Source: an uncultured Paracoccaceae bacterium
GTDB lineage: Bacteria > Pseudomonadota > Alphaproteobacteria > Rhodobacterales > Rhodobacteraceae
Assembly (NCBI GenBank): GCA_947492825.1
Contig: CANLNT010000001.1
Span: 1,674,001-1,738,000 of the forward strand
DNA length: 64,000 nt
Direction: 5' to 3'
The position numbers were made by a program, and so were the translations under genes. Shown one piece after another: positions 1 to 8,221 of the stretch; the stretch's first letter is position 1; every line of letters starts with the position of its first letter. The notes beneath the pieces were generated by a model. The model did not search any database and was not told the origin of the DNA. It saw nothing but the letters and a program-made list of their open reading frames with translations.

Positions 1-240
1 GTCGATCACGGCACCATTCGTTTCAACCCGGTCCACATTGATACGCATGTCGGGCATCGGGTTGTCCCAACCCAGCGCCATCGCCTGCATGACCGCGTCG
101 CGGCCGGTGTGGCGGCGGGTTTCACCGGTAAAGGGTTCTTCATAGACCGCATCTTCGGCAAAATGGGCGGCCAGAGCCTCTGCCCCGGCCTTCCCGGCTT
201 GCATGGCCAGAAAGAAGTTCGCAATCTGGGTGGGTAGCAT
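1..240 (-). CDS. SnoaL-like / NTF2-fold protein (C-terminus cut by window edge)
   Basis: Eighty codons are visible, beginning MLPTQIANFFLAMQAGKAG and running off the left edge. The pattern (an amphipathic N-terminal helix, then HFAEDAVYEEPF, then a GRDAVMQAM helix and a PDMRINVDRV strand) matches the SnoaL-like/nuclear-transport-factor-2 fold, a small alpha+beta barrel used by isomerases, hydrolases and non-enzymatic binding proteins. No substrate can be inferred. Its ATG lies only 14 bp from the start of the divergent LuxR-type gene, so regulation of this gene by that protein is a reasonable but unproven guess. Fold assignment is by pattern only. Confidence 0.6.
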   Translation of the reverse strand, partial: MLPTQIANFFLAMQAGKAGAEALAAHFAEDAVYEEPFTGETRRHTGRDAVMQAMALGWDNPMPDMRINVDRVETNGAVID

Positions 241-254
241 CAAAGGGGTCCTTT

Positions 255-638
255 ATGTTGACGGAAGACGAAAAGGCGCATCTGGGCCGGGCGCTTGCGG
301 CGCTGGGGCAGGATGATGCGCCGTGGCAATCGGTGGCCGCTTTGGCGCAGTTGGCGCAGGCAGGCACGGATGTCAGTGTGGATTTCAGCACAACCGAAAC
401 GCTGGGCGCACCGGTCATCATCGCGCAGCGCAGTGCGCCGCCCCTGCCCGAGGGGCTGACGCCGCGCCAGCAAGAGGTCTGCGCCCTTGTGGCCCAAGGC
501 CTGTCGAACAAGGCGATTGCGCGGGCGTTGGACATCAGCCCGGCCACGGTCAAGGACCATGTCCACGCGATCCTGACTGCGCTGAACCTGCGGAGCCGTA
601 GCGAAGTGGTATCGTATCTGCATCACGGCAAAGTCTAG
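255..638 (+). CDS. Small LuxR/GerE-type HTH transcriptional regulator
   Basis: A protein of 127 residues. Residues about 67-124 form a GerE/LuxR helix-turn-helix: LTPRQQEVCALVAQGLSNK, then IARALDISPATVKDHVHAI as the recognition segment, then the usual L..RSR.E closing helix. The first 66 residues are too short for a receiver or autoinducer-binding domain and match nothing I recognise, so the input signal is unknown. The start has a good ribosome-binding site (AAAGGGG, six bases upstream). It is divergent from the SnoaL-like gene and convergent with ccmG. The DNA-binding role is firm from the motif; the target is not known. Confidence 0.8.
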   Translation: MLTEDEKAHLGRALAALGQDDAPWQSVAALAQLAQAGTDVSVDFSTTETLGAPVIIAQRSAPPLPEGLTPRQQEVCALVAQGLSNKAIARALDISPATVKDHVHAILTALNLRSRSEVVSYLHHGKV

Positions 639-659
639 GCCAGCCCGGCCACTCTGCCT

Positions 660-677
660 ATCCATCCAAAGATGGAT
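660..677. terminator. Hairpin between convergent LuxR-type gene and ccmG
   Basis: ATCCATC-CAAA-GATGGAT forms a perfect 7-bp stem with a 4-base loop, immediately 3' of the ccmG stop and 22 bases past the regulator's stop. There is no T-run on either strand, so a role as bidirectional terminator or mRNA 3'-end stabiliser is inferred from position only. Confidence 0.35.
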
Positions 678-678
678 G

Positions 679-1218
679 TCAGCGCGCCAATGCTTTTTCC
701 AGTTCGGGCAGGAACCGCTGTTCATAGTCCGAGGCGACAAGCGGCCCAATGTAACGGAAGAGCACGGTGCCGTCGCCATCGACGATAAAGGTCTCTGGCG
801 GTGCGGTCACACCCCAGTCAATTGCGATGCGCCCGCGCGGATCAAAGCCGGTGGCGAAGAACGGGTTTTCGTCCTCGATCAGATAGGCGCTGGCATCATC
901 GGCGGCATCCCGGAAATTCACGCCTGCGATGCGCACCCCATCCGCCTGCAAGGCCAGCAAGTTGGGGTGTTCGGCGCGGCACGGCGGACACCATGAGGCC
1001 CAGAAGTTGACCAGCGTGACCTCGCCACTGCGCAAATCTGCATCCGTCAATTGGGTGGTGCCCGGCACAGCCTCTGCCGGGACACCGGGGGCTTGTTGGC
1101 CCACCAGGGTCGAGGGGATCTCTCCTGCGTTGTCGCGCATCAGGCCAGCAAAGAAGAGCCCGGCAAGGGCTGCAAAGACCACCGGGGGGATTACAAGAAG
1201 TGGCGAGACCTTAGCCAT
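679..1218 (-). CDS. ccmG: Thiol:disulfide interchange protein CcmG/DsbE
   Basis: A 179-residue membrane-anchored thioredoxin-like protein. An N-terminal hydrophobic anchor (about residues 5-26) is followed by a periplasmic TlpA/DsbE domain with the redox motif WCPPC (Cys77 and Cys80) in the context NFWASWCPPCRAEHPN. A cis-proline loop (VTAPPETFIVD) is also visible. CcmG keeps apocytochrome c CXXCH cysteines reduced before haem ligation in System I maturation. It is the last gene of the ccmABCDG run and its start overlaps the ccmD stop by 8 bp, implying coupled translation. Length is normal for the family. Confidence 0.95.
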   Translation of the reverse strand: MAKVSPLLVIPPVVFAALAGLFFAGLMRDNAGEIPSTLVGQQAPGVPAEAVPGTTQLTDADLRSGEVTLVNFWASWCPPCRAEHPNLLALQADGVRIAGVNFRDAADDASAYLIEDENPFFATGFDPRGRIAIDWGVTAPPETFIVDGDGTVLFRYIGPLVASDYEQRFLPELEKALAR

Positions 1219-1351
1219 GTTCCACCTTTTCCAATGCCGCTTTGACAGCGCGCGACCGACGCACGGACAACCAAACGATCAGGACCAAAAGGGTCAGGCT
1301 GACACCGTAGGCGGCCAGCACTTCGACGGCGTATTTTCCCAGATCAGGCAC
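1211..1351 (-). CDS. ccmD: Heme exporter protein CcmD
   Basis: A 46-codon gene starting with GTG: (M)PDLGKYAVEVLAAYG, one hydrophobic helix (VSLTLLVLIVWLSV, about 17-30), then RRSRAVKAALEKVE. CcmD is a tiny single-span protein that helps release haem-loaded CcmE from the CcmABC complex; the position between ccmC and ccmG, the size and the basic cytoplasmic tail all fit. It overlaps the 3' end of ccmC (GTG lies before the ccmC TGA) and the start of ccmG by 8 bp. Without the conserved context, sequence alone would be weak evidence. Confidence 0.88.
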   Translation of the reverse strand: MPDLGKYAVEVLAAYGVSLTLLVLIVWLSVRRSRAVKAALEKVEHG

Positions 1352-2072
1352 GCGCGGCCCTCGCCATCAGGGCCTTGATCCGGCGGGCGCGGATTTCAGT
1401 GCGTGTGCGCAGCAAGACAAGGGCGATGAACAACAGAACGAAGCCTGCGATGCAGACCAGCAGCGGGATCCAGAAGACGTCAGCCACGTTTTCCTCGGCG
1501 TCGAGCGACAGGGATGCGCCTTGGTGCAGGCCCTGGTTCCAGAAGTTCACCGCATAGCGCGACAGAATCGCAAAGACAGAGCCGACGATGCACAGAATTG
1601 ACGTCAGGTCTGCGGCGGTATCTGCATCCTCGATCGCGGCCCAGAGGGCAACGTAGCCCAGATAGAACAGGAACAGGATCAAAAAAGAGGTCAGGCGCGG
1701 ATCCCACGCCCAATAGGTGCCCCACATCGGCTGGCCCCAGATTGCGCCGGTGAACAGCGCCATAAGCGTCATGACAATGCCGACCGGGGCCGCCGCTTTG
1801 GCCGCGAGGGCCGAGACGTGGTGCCGCCGGATCAGCCAGATCAGTGAGGCGACCAGCATCATGAACCACGTGTTGATCGCCATCAGCGCCGATGGCACGT
1901 GCAGGTAGATGATTTTGACGGTTGAGCCCTGCCGGAAGTCATCGGGTGTGAAGAAAAAGCCCCAGATCAGCCCGATGCCAAGGCAGAGTGCCGCACCACC
2001 AAAGGCCCACGGCAAAACCGGGGCTGTCCAGCCCATGAAACGTTTCGGATTTGCGAGTTCCCACAATGACAT
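1344..2072 (-). CDS. ccmC: Heme exporter protein CcmC
   Basis: A 242-residue polytopic inner-membrane protein with six predicted helices. It carries the tryptophan-rich WWD signature (WGQPMWGTYWAWDPRLTS, about residues 112-129) on a periplasmic loop, flanked by candidate haem-ligand histidines in YLHVPSA (His58) and in NQGLHQGAS. CcmC presents haem to the chaperone CcmE. It sits between ccmB and ccmD in the standard order. Confidence 0.96.
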   Translation of the reverse strand: MSLWELANPKRFMGWTAPVLPWAFGGAALCLGIGLIWGFFFTPDDFRQGSTVKIIYLHVPSALMAINTWFMMLVASLIWLIRRHHVSALAAKAAAPVGIVMTLMALFTGAIWGQPMWGTYWAWDPRLTSFLILFLFYLGYVALWAAIEDADTAADLTSILCIVGSVFAILSRYAVNFWNQGLHQGASLSLDAEENVADVFWIPLLVCIAGFVLLFIALVLLRTRTEIRARRIKALMARAARA

Positions 2073-2114
2073 GACGCCTAACTAGTCCTCTGGTTCCACA
2101 GGCTCAATCCCCCA

Positions 2115-2771
2115 TCACCGCAGGTTGATGCGCAACACGGTCGCAGCCGCAAACGGAAGCAGAGCAACCGAGGCTGCGGTGATCGCGGCAAGCAGCATCA
2201 GGGGCGCGGTTGTGGACAGCCCGTCGATGCCACGGCGCACCGCCTCTGCCCCGAAAATCAAGGTCGGGACATAGAGCGGCAACACCAGCAGTGACAGCAA
2301 AAGCCCGCCGCGGCGCAGGCCAACGGTCAGGGCCGCCCCAAAGGTGCCGATCATCGACAGCGCCGGCGTGCCCAGCAGCAGGGACAGCAGCAAGATGCCA
2401 TAGCCCTGTGGCGGCAGGTGCAGCAGAAAGCCCAACACGGGTGCGGCAAGGGTCAGCGGCAGGCCAGTAGTGATCCAATGCGCGACGGCCTTGGCCAATG
2501 CCACGCCCTCGGCCGGGATCGGCGAGGTCGCGAGAAGTGCCAGCGACCCATCCTCAAAATCAAGCGCAAAAATCCGATCGAGCGACAGGAGTGCCGCCAA
2601 AAGGGACGCGACCCAGAGGATGCCGGGGGCGATGCGGGCCAGAACCTCGCGCTCTGGTCCCACACCGAAAGGGACCAGCACCACAACGATCAGAAAGAAG
2701 GCAAGACCAAGTCCGAAGCCGCCCCCTGCCCGCACAGCAAGGCGCAGGTCGCGCAGGATCAGCGCCTTCAT
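2115..2771 (-). CDS. ccmB: Heme exporter protein CcmB
   Basis: A 218-residue integral membrane protein with six hydrophobic segments and the CcmB N-terminus pattern (LILRDLRLAVRAGGGF) and FALDFEDGSLALLATSPIP segment typical of the family. CcmB is the permease subunit of the CcmAB ATPase, which powers release of holo-CcmE rather than simple haem export. Its start overlaps the ccmA stop by 4 bp, so the two subunits are likely made in a fixed ratio. A 42-bp gap separates it from ccmC. Confidence 0.95.
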   Translation of the reverse strand: MKALILRDLRLAVRAGGGFGLGLAFFLIVVVLVPFGVGPEREVLARIAPGILWVASLLAALLSLDRIFALDFEDGSLALLATSPIPAEGVALAKAVAHWITTGLPLTLAAPVLGFLLHLPPQGYGILLLSLLLGTPALSMIGTFGAALTVGLRRGGLLLSLLVLPLYVPTLIFGAEAVRRGIDGLSTTAPLMLLAAITAASVALLPFAAATVLRINLR

Positions 2772-3382
2772 AGAAACGCCTCATCACTGCCGCCGCCTGC
2801 ATCGGGGGCCGCGACAAAGGGGGTCAGGTCCAGTTCGGGCGCGTCAAGGCCAAGGCCGATGTGGGTGGCGATTACAGCGCAGCCGCCAACGGCAAGGTGG
2901 TGGTCGCGCATCCAATCGGCAAACAGTTTCACACTGAACCGGTCGAGCGACACGGTGGGTTCGTCCAGAAACAACACTTCCCGGCCGATCACGCCCAAAC
3001 GCGCAAGGCCCAGCCTGCGCTTTTGACCCGCGCTGAGCGTGCCAGCTATGCGGTCACGCAAATCATCCAGATCGAAGGCCGTAAGAATGCCATCGGGCAT
3101 GGGGCGGTCGTGGACATCGGCCCAAAATGTCAGATTCTCTGTCACGGTCAGCGCGGTCTTGACCCCGTTTGCATGGCTGGCATAGGCACCTGCACCATCG
3201 GGGTAATCAATCGTGCCACGCAGCGCCGGTTGCAGGCCCGCGAGCGTGCGCAACAGGGTGGTTTTGCCGACACCGTTGGGGCCGCGCAGCACAAGCGCCT
3301 GACCGGCGGCGACGTCAAAGGACAGGTTTTCAAGGACCGGGACACCGCCGCGCGCGCAGGCCAAATCCTTGACCGCGAGCAT
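2768..3382 (-). CDS. ccmA: Cytochrome c biogenesis ATP-binding protein CcmA
   Basis: A 204-residue ABC ATPase. The Walker A is GPNGVGKTT (34-42), the signature LSAGQKRR (116-123), the Walker B VLFLDEP (136-142), and the switch histidine is in ATHIG. The signature has A instead of the more usual G at its third position, which is common in CcmA. It partners with CcmB. It begins five bases after the Mth938-like gene, in one run with secDF. Confidence 0.95.
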   Translation of the reverse strand: MLAVKDLACARGGVPVLENLSFDVAAGQALVLRGPNGVGKTTLLRTLAGLQPALRGTIDYPDGAGAYASHANGVKTALTVTENLTFWADVHDRPMPDGILTAFDLDDLRDRIAGTLSAGQKRRLGLARLGVIGREVLFLDEPTVSLDRFSVKLFADWMRDHHLAVGGCAVIATHIGLGLDAPELDLTPFVAAPDAGGGSDEAFL

Positions 3383-3387
3383 CGCGC

Positions 3388-3735
3388 CTAGACCGGGATC
3401 AGGGCCAGCGCCACGCGCCGCCCTTCGCTGAGCAGCACGTTGTAGGTGCGGCAGGCGGCGGGTGAGGCCATCGCCTCGACGCCCAGCCCCGCCTCTTCCA
3501 GCGTGGTGCGGAAATCGGCAGGCACATGGGCGACATCTGCACCGGTGCCGACAAAGACCACGTCAATGTCGGCCTTCGACAGGGTGTCGGTGTCGGTATA
3601 GCCGCCCCATGTGCTGACACCGGTTGGCAGCACAAGCACAGGCCCTTCGAAGACCTGACCGCCAATGCGGAAAAAGCCGGGGCCATAGCCATCCACGGGC
3701 TTGGCATCGGTATATGTCACCTCATTGAGGCGCAT
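3388..3735 (-). CDS. Mth938-like domain (DUF498) protein
   Basis: A 115-residue protein starting MRLNEVTYTDAKPVDGYGPG. The sequence GFFRIGGQVFEGPVLVLPTG, then DIDVVFVGTGADV, then a C-terminal VEAMASPAACRTYNVLLSEG segment matches the Mth938/NDUFAF3-like family. The mitochondrial homologue NDUFAF3 is a complex I assembly factor; the bacterial role is not settled. The ATG overlaps the secF TGA by one base (TGATG), so translation is coupled. The placement between secF and ccmA is a recurrent alphaproteobacterial arrangement. Upstream extension in the same frame is antisense-like and was rejected. Confidence 0.85.
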   Translation of the reverse strand: MRLNEVTYTDAKPVDGYGPGFFRIGGQVFEGPVLVLPTGVSTWGGYTDTDTLSKADIDVVFVGTGADVAHVPADFRTTLEEAGLGVEAMASPAACRTYNVLLSEGRRVALALIPV

Positions 3736-4703
3736 CAGGCGTCGATATCCGCATAGCGGTTGCCTTTGTCGAGGCTTTGCTTGGACCAATCCCGCTTTAC
3801 GCCCAGCACCAGTAGGATCGCGGTGGCCACGAAGATCGAGGAATATGTGCCGATCACTACGCCCCACATCATCGCAAAGACAAAGCCACGGATCACATCA
3901 CCGCCCAGCACAAAGAGCGCCAGAAGCGCCAGCAGTGTCGTGCCAGAGGTCATCAAGGTCCGGCTGAGGGTCTCGTTGATCGAGACGTTCAACACCTCTT
4001 TTAGGTCGCGTTTCTTGTATTTGCGCAGGTTCTCGCGGACGCGGTCAAAGACGATCACCGTGTCGTTGATCGAATAGCCGACGATGGTCAGCAAGGCCGC
4101 GACAATGGCAAGGTCAAAGCGGATTTGCAGTTCCGAGAATATCCCAACGGTCAGGGCCACGTCATGCACGAGCGCCAGCACCGCGCCGACGGCGAACTGC
4201 CACTCAAAGCGCAGCCAGATGTAGAACAGGATCGCCACAACCGCGAGGGCAACGGCGATGAACGCGGTGCGGATCAGCTCTCCCGAGACTTTGGGGCCGA
4301 CGGATTCAACGGATGTCTGGTCAATCGTGGGGTCAACTGACTGGAGAGCGGCCATCACTGCGGCGACTGTGTCCGAAGATACGGCCTCATCGCCTTCTTG
4401 TGCAGAGATACGGATCATTGCGACGTTTTGGTCAGCCTCGAACGTGGGGTCGAACACCTCTGTGATCGAGAGATCGCCCAATTCGAGCGGCTCAAGGGCT
4501 GCGCGATAGGCGCCGACGTCGACGGCGGCCTCGCCATCGGTGCGTATCGAAGTCCCGCCCTGAAAGTCGATGCCGTAGTTCAGGCCCTGGATCGCAAAAG
4601 AGATCAACGCCACAACGATCAGCACCATCGAGATGCCTAGCCAAAGCCGCGCACGGCTGAAGAAGTCGAAATTGGTGGTTTCCTTGACCAGTCTCAGGCG
4701 CAT
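3735..4703 (-). CDS. secF: Protein translocase subunit SecF
   Basis: A 322-residue RND-fold protein with six membrane helices and one large periplasmic domain. Visible signatures are the first helix followed by GIDFQGGTSIR, and the C-terminal membrane block containing VGYSINDTVIVFDRVRENL and ETLSRTLMTSGTTLLALLAL. SecF pairs with SecD and YajC to pull exported proteins off SecYEG using the proton motive force. It begins two bases after secD ends. Confidence 0.97.
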   Translation of the reverse strand: MRLRLVKETTNFDFFSRARLWLGISMVLIVVALISFAIQGLNYGIDFQGGTSIRTDGEAAVDVGAYRAALEPLELGDLSITEVFDPTFEADQNVAMIRISAQEGDEAVSSDTVAAVMAALQSVDPTIDQTSVESVGPKVSGELIRTAFIAVALAVVAILFYIWLRFEWQFAVGAVLALVHDVALTVGIFSELQIRFDLAIVAALLTIVGYSINDTVIVFDRVRENLRKYKKRDLKEVLNVSINETLSRTLMTSGTTLLALLALFVLGGDVIRGFVFAMMWGVVIGTYSSIFVATAILLVLGVKRDWSKQSLDKGNRYADIDA

Positions 4704-4705
4704 CT

Positions 4706-6340
4706 TCAGACCTCGATTGTTTTGGGGCGACGACGGGCGAACCAGATCGCGATCAGCGCACGTGTGACGAAGATGGCCGTAAAGACCGATGTGATGATCC
4801 CAAGGCCGAGCGTGATGGCAAAGCCGCGAACAGGGCCAGAGCCCATGACATAAAGGATCAGCGCGGTGATAAAGGTTGTGGTGTTGGCGTCGATGATCGA
4901 CGACAGCGCCTTTTCATAGCCCAGTTCGATCGCGCGTGCCGGTCCTTTGGCGGTTTTGAGTTCTTCGCGGATTCGCTCAAAGACAATCACGTTGGCGTCC
5001 ACCGCCATACCGATGGTCAAGACGATGCCCGCGATACCTGGCAATGTTAACGTAGCCCCGATCAGGGACAAAAGGCCAAAGATCAGACCGACGTTGACCA
5101 CAAGGGCCACGTTGGCAAAGACCCCAAAGAGGCCGTAGCTCGCAAACATGTAAAGCAGCACGGCAAGGCCCGCGACGAGGCAGGCGACCTTGCCAGCATC
5201 AATGCTGTCTTGCCCAAGTTCCGGTCCGATAGTGCGTTCTTCGAGAAAGGTGAGTTCTGCGGGCAAGGCCCCTGCCCTGAGCAGGATCGCAAGTTCGGTC
5301 GATTCTTCGACCGAGAAGTTGCCGGTGATGATGCCGGACCCGCCGGGAATGTGGCTTTGGATGACGGGGGCGCTGATCACCTGATCATCCAGCACGATGG
5401 CAAAAGGTGAGCCGATGTTGTCCAGCGTATAGTCGCCGAATTTACGTGCGCCCGAGACGTTGAAGCGGAAGTTGACGGCGGGCCGCCCGTTTTGGTCAAA
5501 GGCGGGCTGGGCATCGACCAATTCCTCGCCCGTCACAACGGGTTGCTGTTCGAGGATGTAGAACACGCCTTCTTCGTCGATGGATGGCAGGGTTTCATTG
5601 CCAGCGCCTGCGGGTTGGTCAGCTGAAGATGCGCGGTTTACAACAGGCTGAAACGTCAGCTGCGCTGTCTGGCCGATCAAATCCTTGACCTCTTGCGCAG
5701 AGCCGACGCCGGGCACCTGCACAAGTACGCGATCAACGCCTTGGCGCTGGATGGTGGGTTCGCGTGTGCCCGCCTCATCAATTCGGCGGCGGATGATTTC
5801 CAGCGACTGCTGCATGGTGCGTTCGTCGATAGCCGCCTGTTCCGCTTCGGAAAGTTCAATCGTGATCAGCGGGCCCTGATTGCTGACGACGATGTCGGTG
5901 GTTCCGACCCCAGTGATTGACTGCACGGGACGCGCAAGGCCACGTACGATTTCAAGCGCGCGGTCGATGCCGGTGGGTTCGGAAATGCGCACCCGCAGGA
6001 TATTGGGTGCGGCCGATTCATCGCGTTCGACAAAGCCCACGGTGTCACGCTCTGCGGCCAGCGCATCGCGGACTTCTGGCCATGTGGCCAGCATAATTGC
6101 CTCGTGCACGTCTGTCACATGCACCTCTGCCAGCAGATGCGCACCGCCGCGCAGATCAAGGCCAAGGTTCACAAGGCCAGATGGCAGGAAAGACGGCCAG
6201 CTGCTGTCCTCTGCCCCAGTGGCGATGGCGTCGTTGTGGGCCTCTACCCGGGGGTAGAACCCATTGGGCAGCGCCAGCAATAGGCCAACGGCCACCGTCA
6301 GCCAGATCATGACCTGCCGGAACGGAGAGATATTCAGCAT
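4706..6340 (-). CDS. secD: Protein translocase subunit SecD
   Basis: A 544-residue partner of SecF. Motifs seen are LGLDLRGGAHLLAEV after the first helix, the P1 head/base region with RRRIDEAGTREPTIQRQG, and the membrane block with GMAVDANVIVFERIREEL and GSGPVRGFAITLGLGI. These are the standard SecD signatures and include the conserved Asp of the proton path in VDANVI. The gene order yajC-secD-secF is canonical. Confidence 0.97.
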   Translation of the reverse strand: MLNISPFRQVMIWLTVAVGLLLALPNGFYPRVEAHNDAIATGAEDSSWPSFLPSGLVNLGLDLRGGAHLLAEVHVTDVHEAIMLATWPEVRDALAAERDTVGFVERDESAAPNILRVRISEPTGIDRALEIVRGLARPVQSITGVGTTDIVVSNQGPLITIELSEAEQAAIDERTMQQSLEIIRRRIDEAGTREPTIQRQGVDRVLVQVPGVGSAQEVKDLIGQTAQLTFQPVVNRASSADQPAGAGNETLPSIDEEGVFYILEQQPVVTGEELVDAQPAFDQNGRPAVNFRFNVSGARKFGDYTLDNIGSPFAIVLDDQVISAPVIQSHIPGGSGIITGNFSVEESTELAILLRAGALPAELTFLEERTIGPELGQDSIDAGKVACLVAGLAVLLYMFASYGLFGVFANVALVVNVGLIFGLLSLIGATLTLPGIAGIVLTIGMAVDANVIVFERIREELKTAKGPARAIELGYEKALSSIIDANTTTFITALILYVMGSGPVRGFAITLGLGIITSVFTAIFVTRALIAIWFARRRPKTIEV

Positions 6341-6358
6341 CAGGTGCGCCCTTCAGGC

Positions 6359-6640
6359 TTATTTTGCAGGCTCGGTCTTGTTCAGAACGGTCGCGATGGT
6401 CGAGCGCACAACGCGGACGTTGACGCCGCTTGCGATCTCGACCTCGATCTCGTTGTCGTCTTCCTTGACCTTGGTCACTTTGCCGACGATGCCACCTTGG
6501 GTGATCACGCGGTCACCGCGGCGCAGGGCCGCCACCATGGCCTGATGTTCCTTCAGCTTTTTCTGCTGTGGCCGGATCAACAGGAAATACATGATCCCGA
6601 AGATCAACAAGAGCGGAATGATTTGGCCAATACCCTGCAT
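6359..6640 (-). CDS. yajC: Preprotein translocase subunit YajC
   Basis: A 93-residue protein with one N-terminal helix (IIPLLLIFGIMYFLLI), the hallmark RPQQKKLKEHQAM, and a small soluble domain with GDRVITQGGIVGKVTKV. YajC is the accessory subunit of SecDF. It is first in the minus-strand yajC-secDF-ccm unit, so the promoter for the whole run should lie at 6641-6928. Confidence 0.96.
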   Translation of the reverse strand: MQGIGQIIPLLLIFGIMYFLLIRPQQKKLKEHQAMVAALRRGDRVITQGGIVGKVTKVKEDDNEIEVEIASGVNVRVVRSTIATVLNKTEPAK

Positions 6641-6693
6641 GGTCGTCCCTTTTACTGGTCATGCGCTACGGGATAGCCCCATGCGCGAAAGTC

Positions 6694-6712
6694 GCGGCAC
6701 ATTATGTGCCGC
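6694..6712. promoter_or_regulatory. 19-bp perfect palindrome in the yajC/serS divergent region
   Basis: GCGGCACAT-T-ATGTGCCGC is a perfect 9+1+9 inverted repeat, 54 bp upstream of the yajC ATG and 217 bp upstream of serS. Its single-base centre is too tight for an efficient RNA hairpin and better fits a dimeric regulator's DNA site. The remainder of 6641-6928 holds no gene I can support; it must contain the promoters of both yajC and serS, but I could not assign -35/-10 boxes confidently. Confidence 0.4.
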
Positions 6713-6928
6713 ACCCCTGATTGGCAACCGTCGTTGCGCCCATTTGGGGCGCGCGGATGCACTGCTTTGACAGGCCATATATGAATGGCAGCGCGCTGCA
6801 CCAGTCCCAAAGGGCGCTGACGCGACCGAAGGGCGCAGTTTTATGCAATCACGCGGCCTGCGCCCCCTTTTCGGGCGGGTCCTAATCAGGCATATGACCC
6901 GCACCCTATCAACCAAAGGAATGATCCG

Positions 6929-8221
6929 ATGCATGACATCAAAACCATCCGTGAGAACCCCGGCGCATTTGATGCCGCCCTTTCTCGTCGCGGGATGGAT
7001 GCGATGTCATCCCGTATTCTGGAGATTGACAGCGCCCGGCGTGCGGCTATTCAAAGGGCCGAGGATGCACAGGCGGAGGCCAATAAGGCCGCCAAGGAAG
7101 TGGGCGCGGCCAAGGGGCGTGGGGACGAAGCAGAGTTTGAACGCCTGCGCGCGCTGGTCGCCGAAAAGAAGGCCGAAATTGCCAGCCTGCAAGAGGCCGC
7201 CAAGGCGCATGACACAGAGCTGCACGATCTGCTGCTGGCGATCCCGAACCTGCCCTATGACGATGTGCCAGATGGCGAAGACGAGGACGACAACGTCGAA
7301 ATTCGCCGCGCAGGCAGCCCGCGCAATTTCAGCTTTGATCCCAAAGAGCACTATGAAATCCCCGCCGTGCAGGACGGCATGGATTTTGAAACTGCCGCGA
7401 AGCTATCTGGAAGCCGCTTTGTCCTGCTGTCGGGCGCGGTCGCGCGGCTGCACCGCGCGCTGGCGCAGTTCATGCTGGATGTGCATGTGGAAGAACACGG
7501 GTTGACCGAAACCATCACGCCCGTGCTGGTCCGTGAAGAGATGATGATCGGCACCGGGCAACTGCCAAAGTTTGGCGAGGACAGTTATCAAACCACAAAC
7601 GGCTGGTGGTTGATCCCTACCGCAGAGGTGACGCTGACCAATATCGTGAATGGTGTGACGGTGGATGAGGATTATCTGCCGCGCCGCTATGTGGCCCATA
7701 CCCAGTGTTTCCGGTCCGAGGCAGGGAGTGCCGGGCGCGATACGTCGGGCATGTTGCGCCAGCACCAGTTCGAAAAGGTCGAAATGGTGTCGATCTGTCA
7801 TCCCGACCATTCGGATGCAGAACATCAGCGGATGACCGGTTGCGCCGAGAAAATCCTTGAAAAGCTGGGGCTTGCCTATCGCACCGTGGTGCTTTGCACG
7901 GGCGATCTGGGTGCGGGCATGCGCAAGACCCATGACATCGAGGTTTGGCTGCCCGGGCAGAATACCTATCGCGAGATCAGCTCTGTCTCGGTCGCGGGGG
8001 ATTATCAGGCGCGGCGCATGAACGCGCGGTTCAAACCCGCAGGCGGCGGCAAACCGCAGTTCGTGCATACGCTGAACGGGTCCGGTCTGGCGGTGGGGCG
8101 CGCGCTGATTGCGGTGCTGGAAAACGGCCAGCAAGAGGATGGATCAGTTGATCTGCCCGCAGCCTTGCATCCCTATCTGCGCGGCAAGACGCGGATCACG
8201 GCAGACGGCGCGCTGGTCTAA
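6929..8221 (+). CDS. serS: Seryl-tRNA synthetase
   Basis: A 430-residue class II aminoacyl-tRNA synthetase that charges tRNA-Ser and tRNA-Sec with serine. The N-terminus ([20 protein letters not shown]) opens the long antiparallel coiled coil (to about residue 105). Motif 2 is in [20 protein letters not shown] (about 263-282) and motif 3 in [19 protein letters not shown] (about 388-406). Length is standard. The ribosome-binding site AAAGGA precedes the ATG. Its last four bases overlap the end of the convergent DUF2235 gene. Confidence 0.97.
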   Translation: MHDIKTIRENPGAFDAALSRRGMDAMSSRILEIDSARRAAIQRAEDAQAEANKAAKEVGAAKGRGDEAEFERLRALVAEKKAEIASLQEAAKAHDTELHDLLLAIPNLPYDDVPDGEDEDDNVEIRRAGSPRNFSFDPKEHYEIPAVQDGMDFETAAKLSGSRFVLLSGAVARLHRALAQFMLDVHVEEHGLTETITPVLVREEMMIGTGQLPKFGEDSYQTTNGWWLIPTAEVTLTNIVNGVTVDEDYLPRRYVAHTQCFRSEAGSAGRDTSGMLRQHQFEKVEMVSICHPDHSDAEHQRMTGCAEKILEKLGLAYRTVVLCTGDLGAGMRKTHDIEVWLPGQNTYREISSVSVAGDYQARRMNARFKPAGGGKPQFVHTLNGSGLAVGRALIAVLENGQQEDGSVDLPAALHPYLRGKTRITADGALV

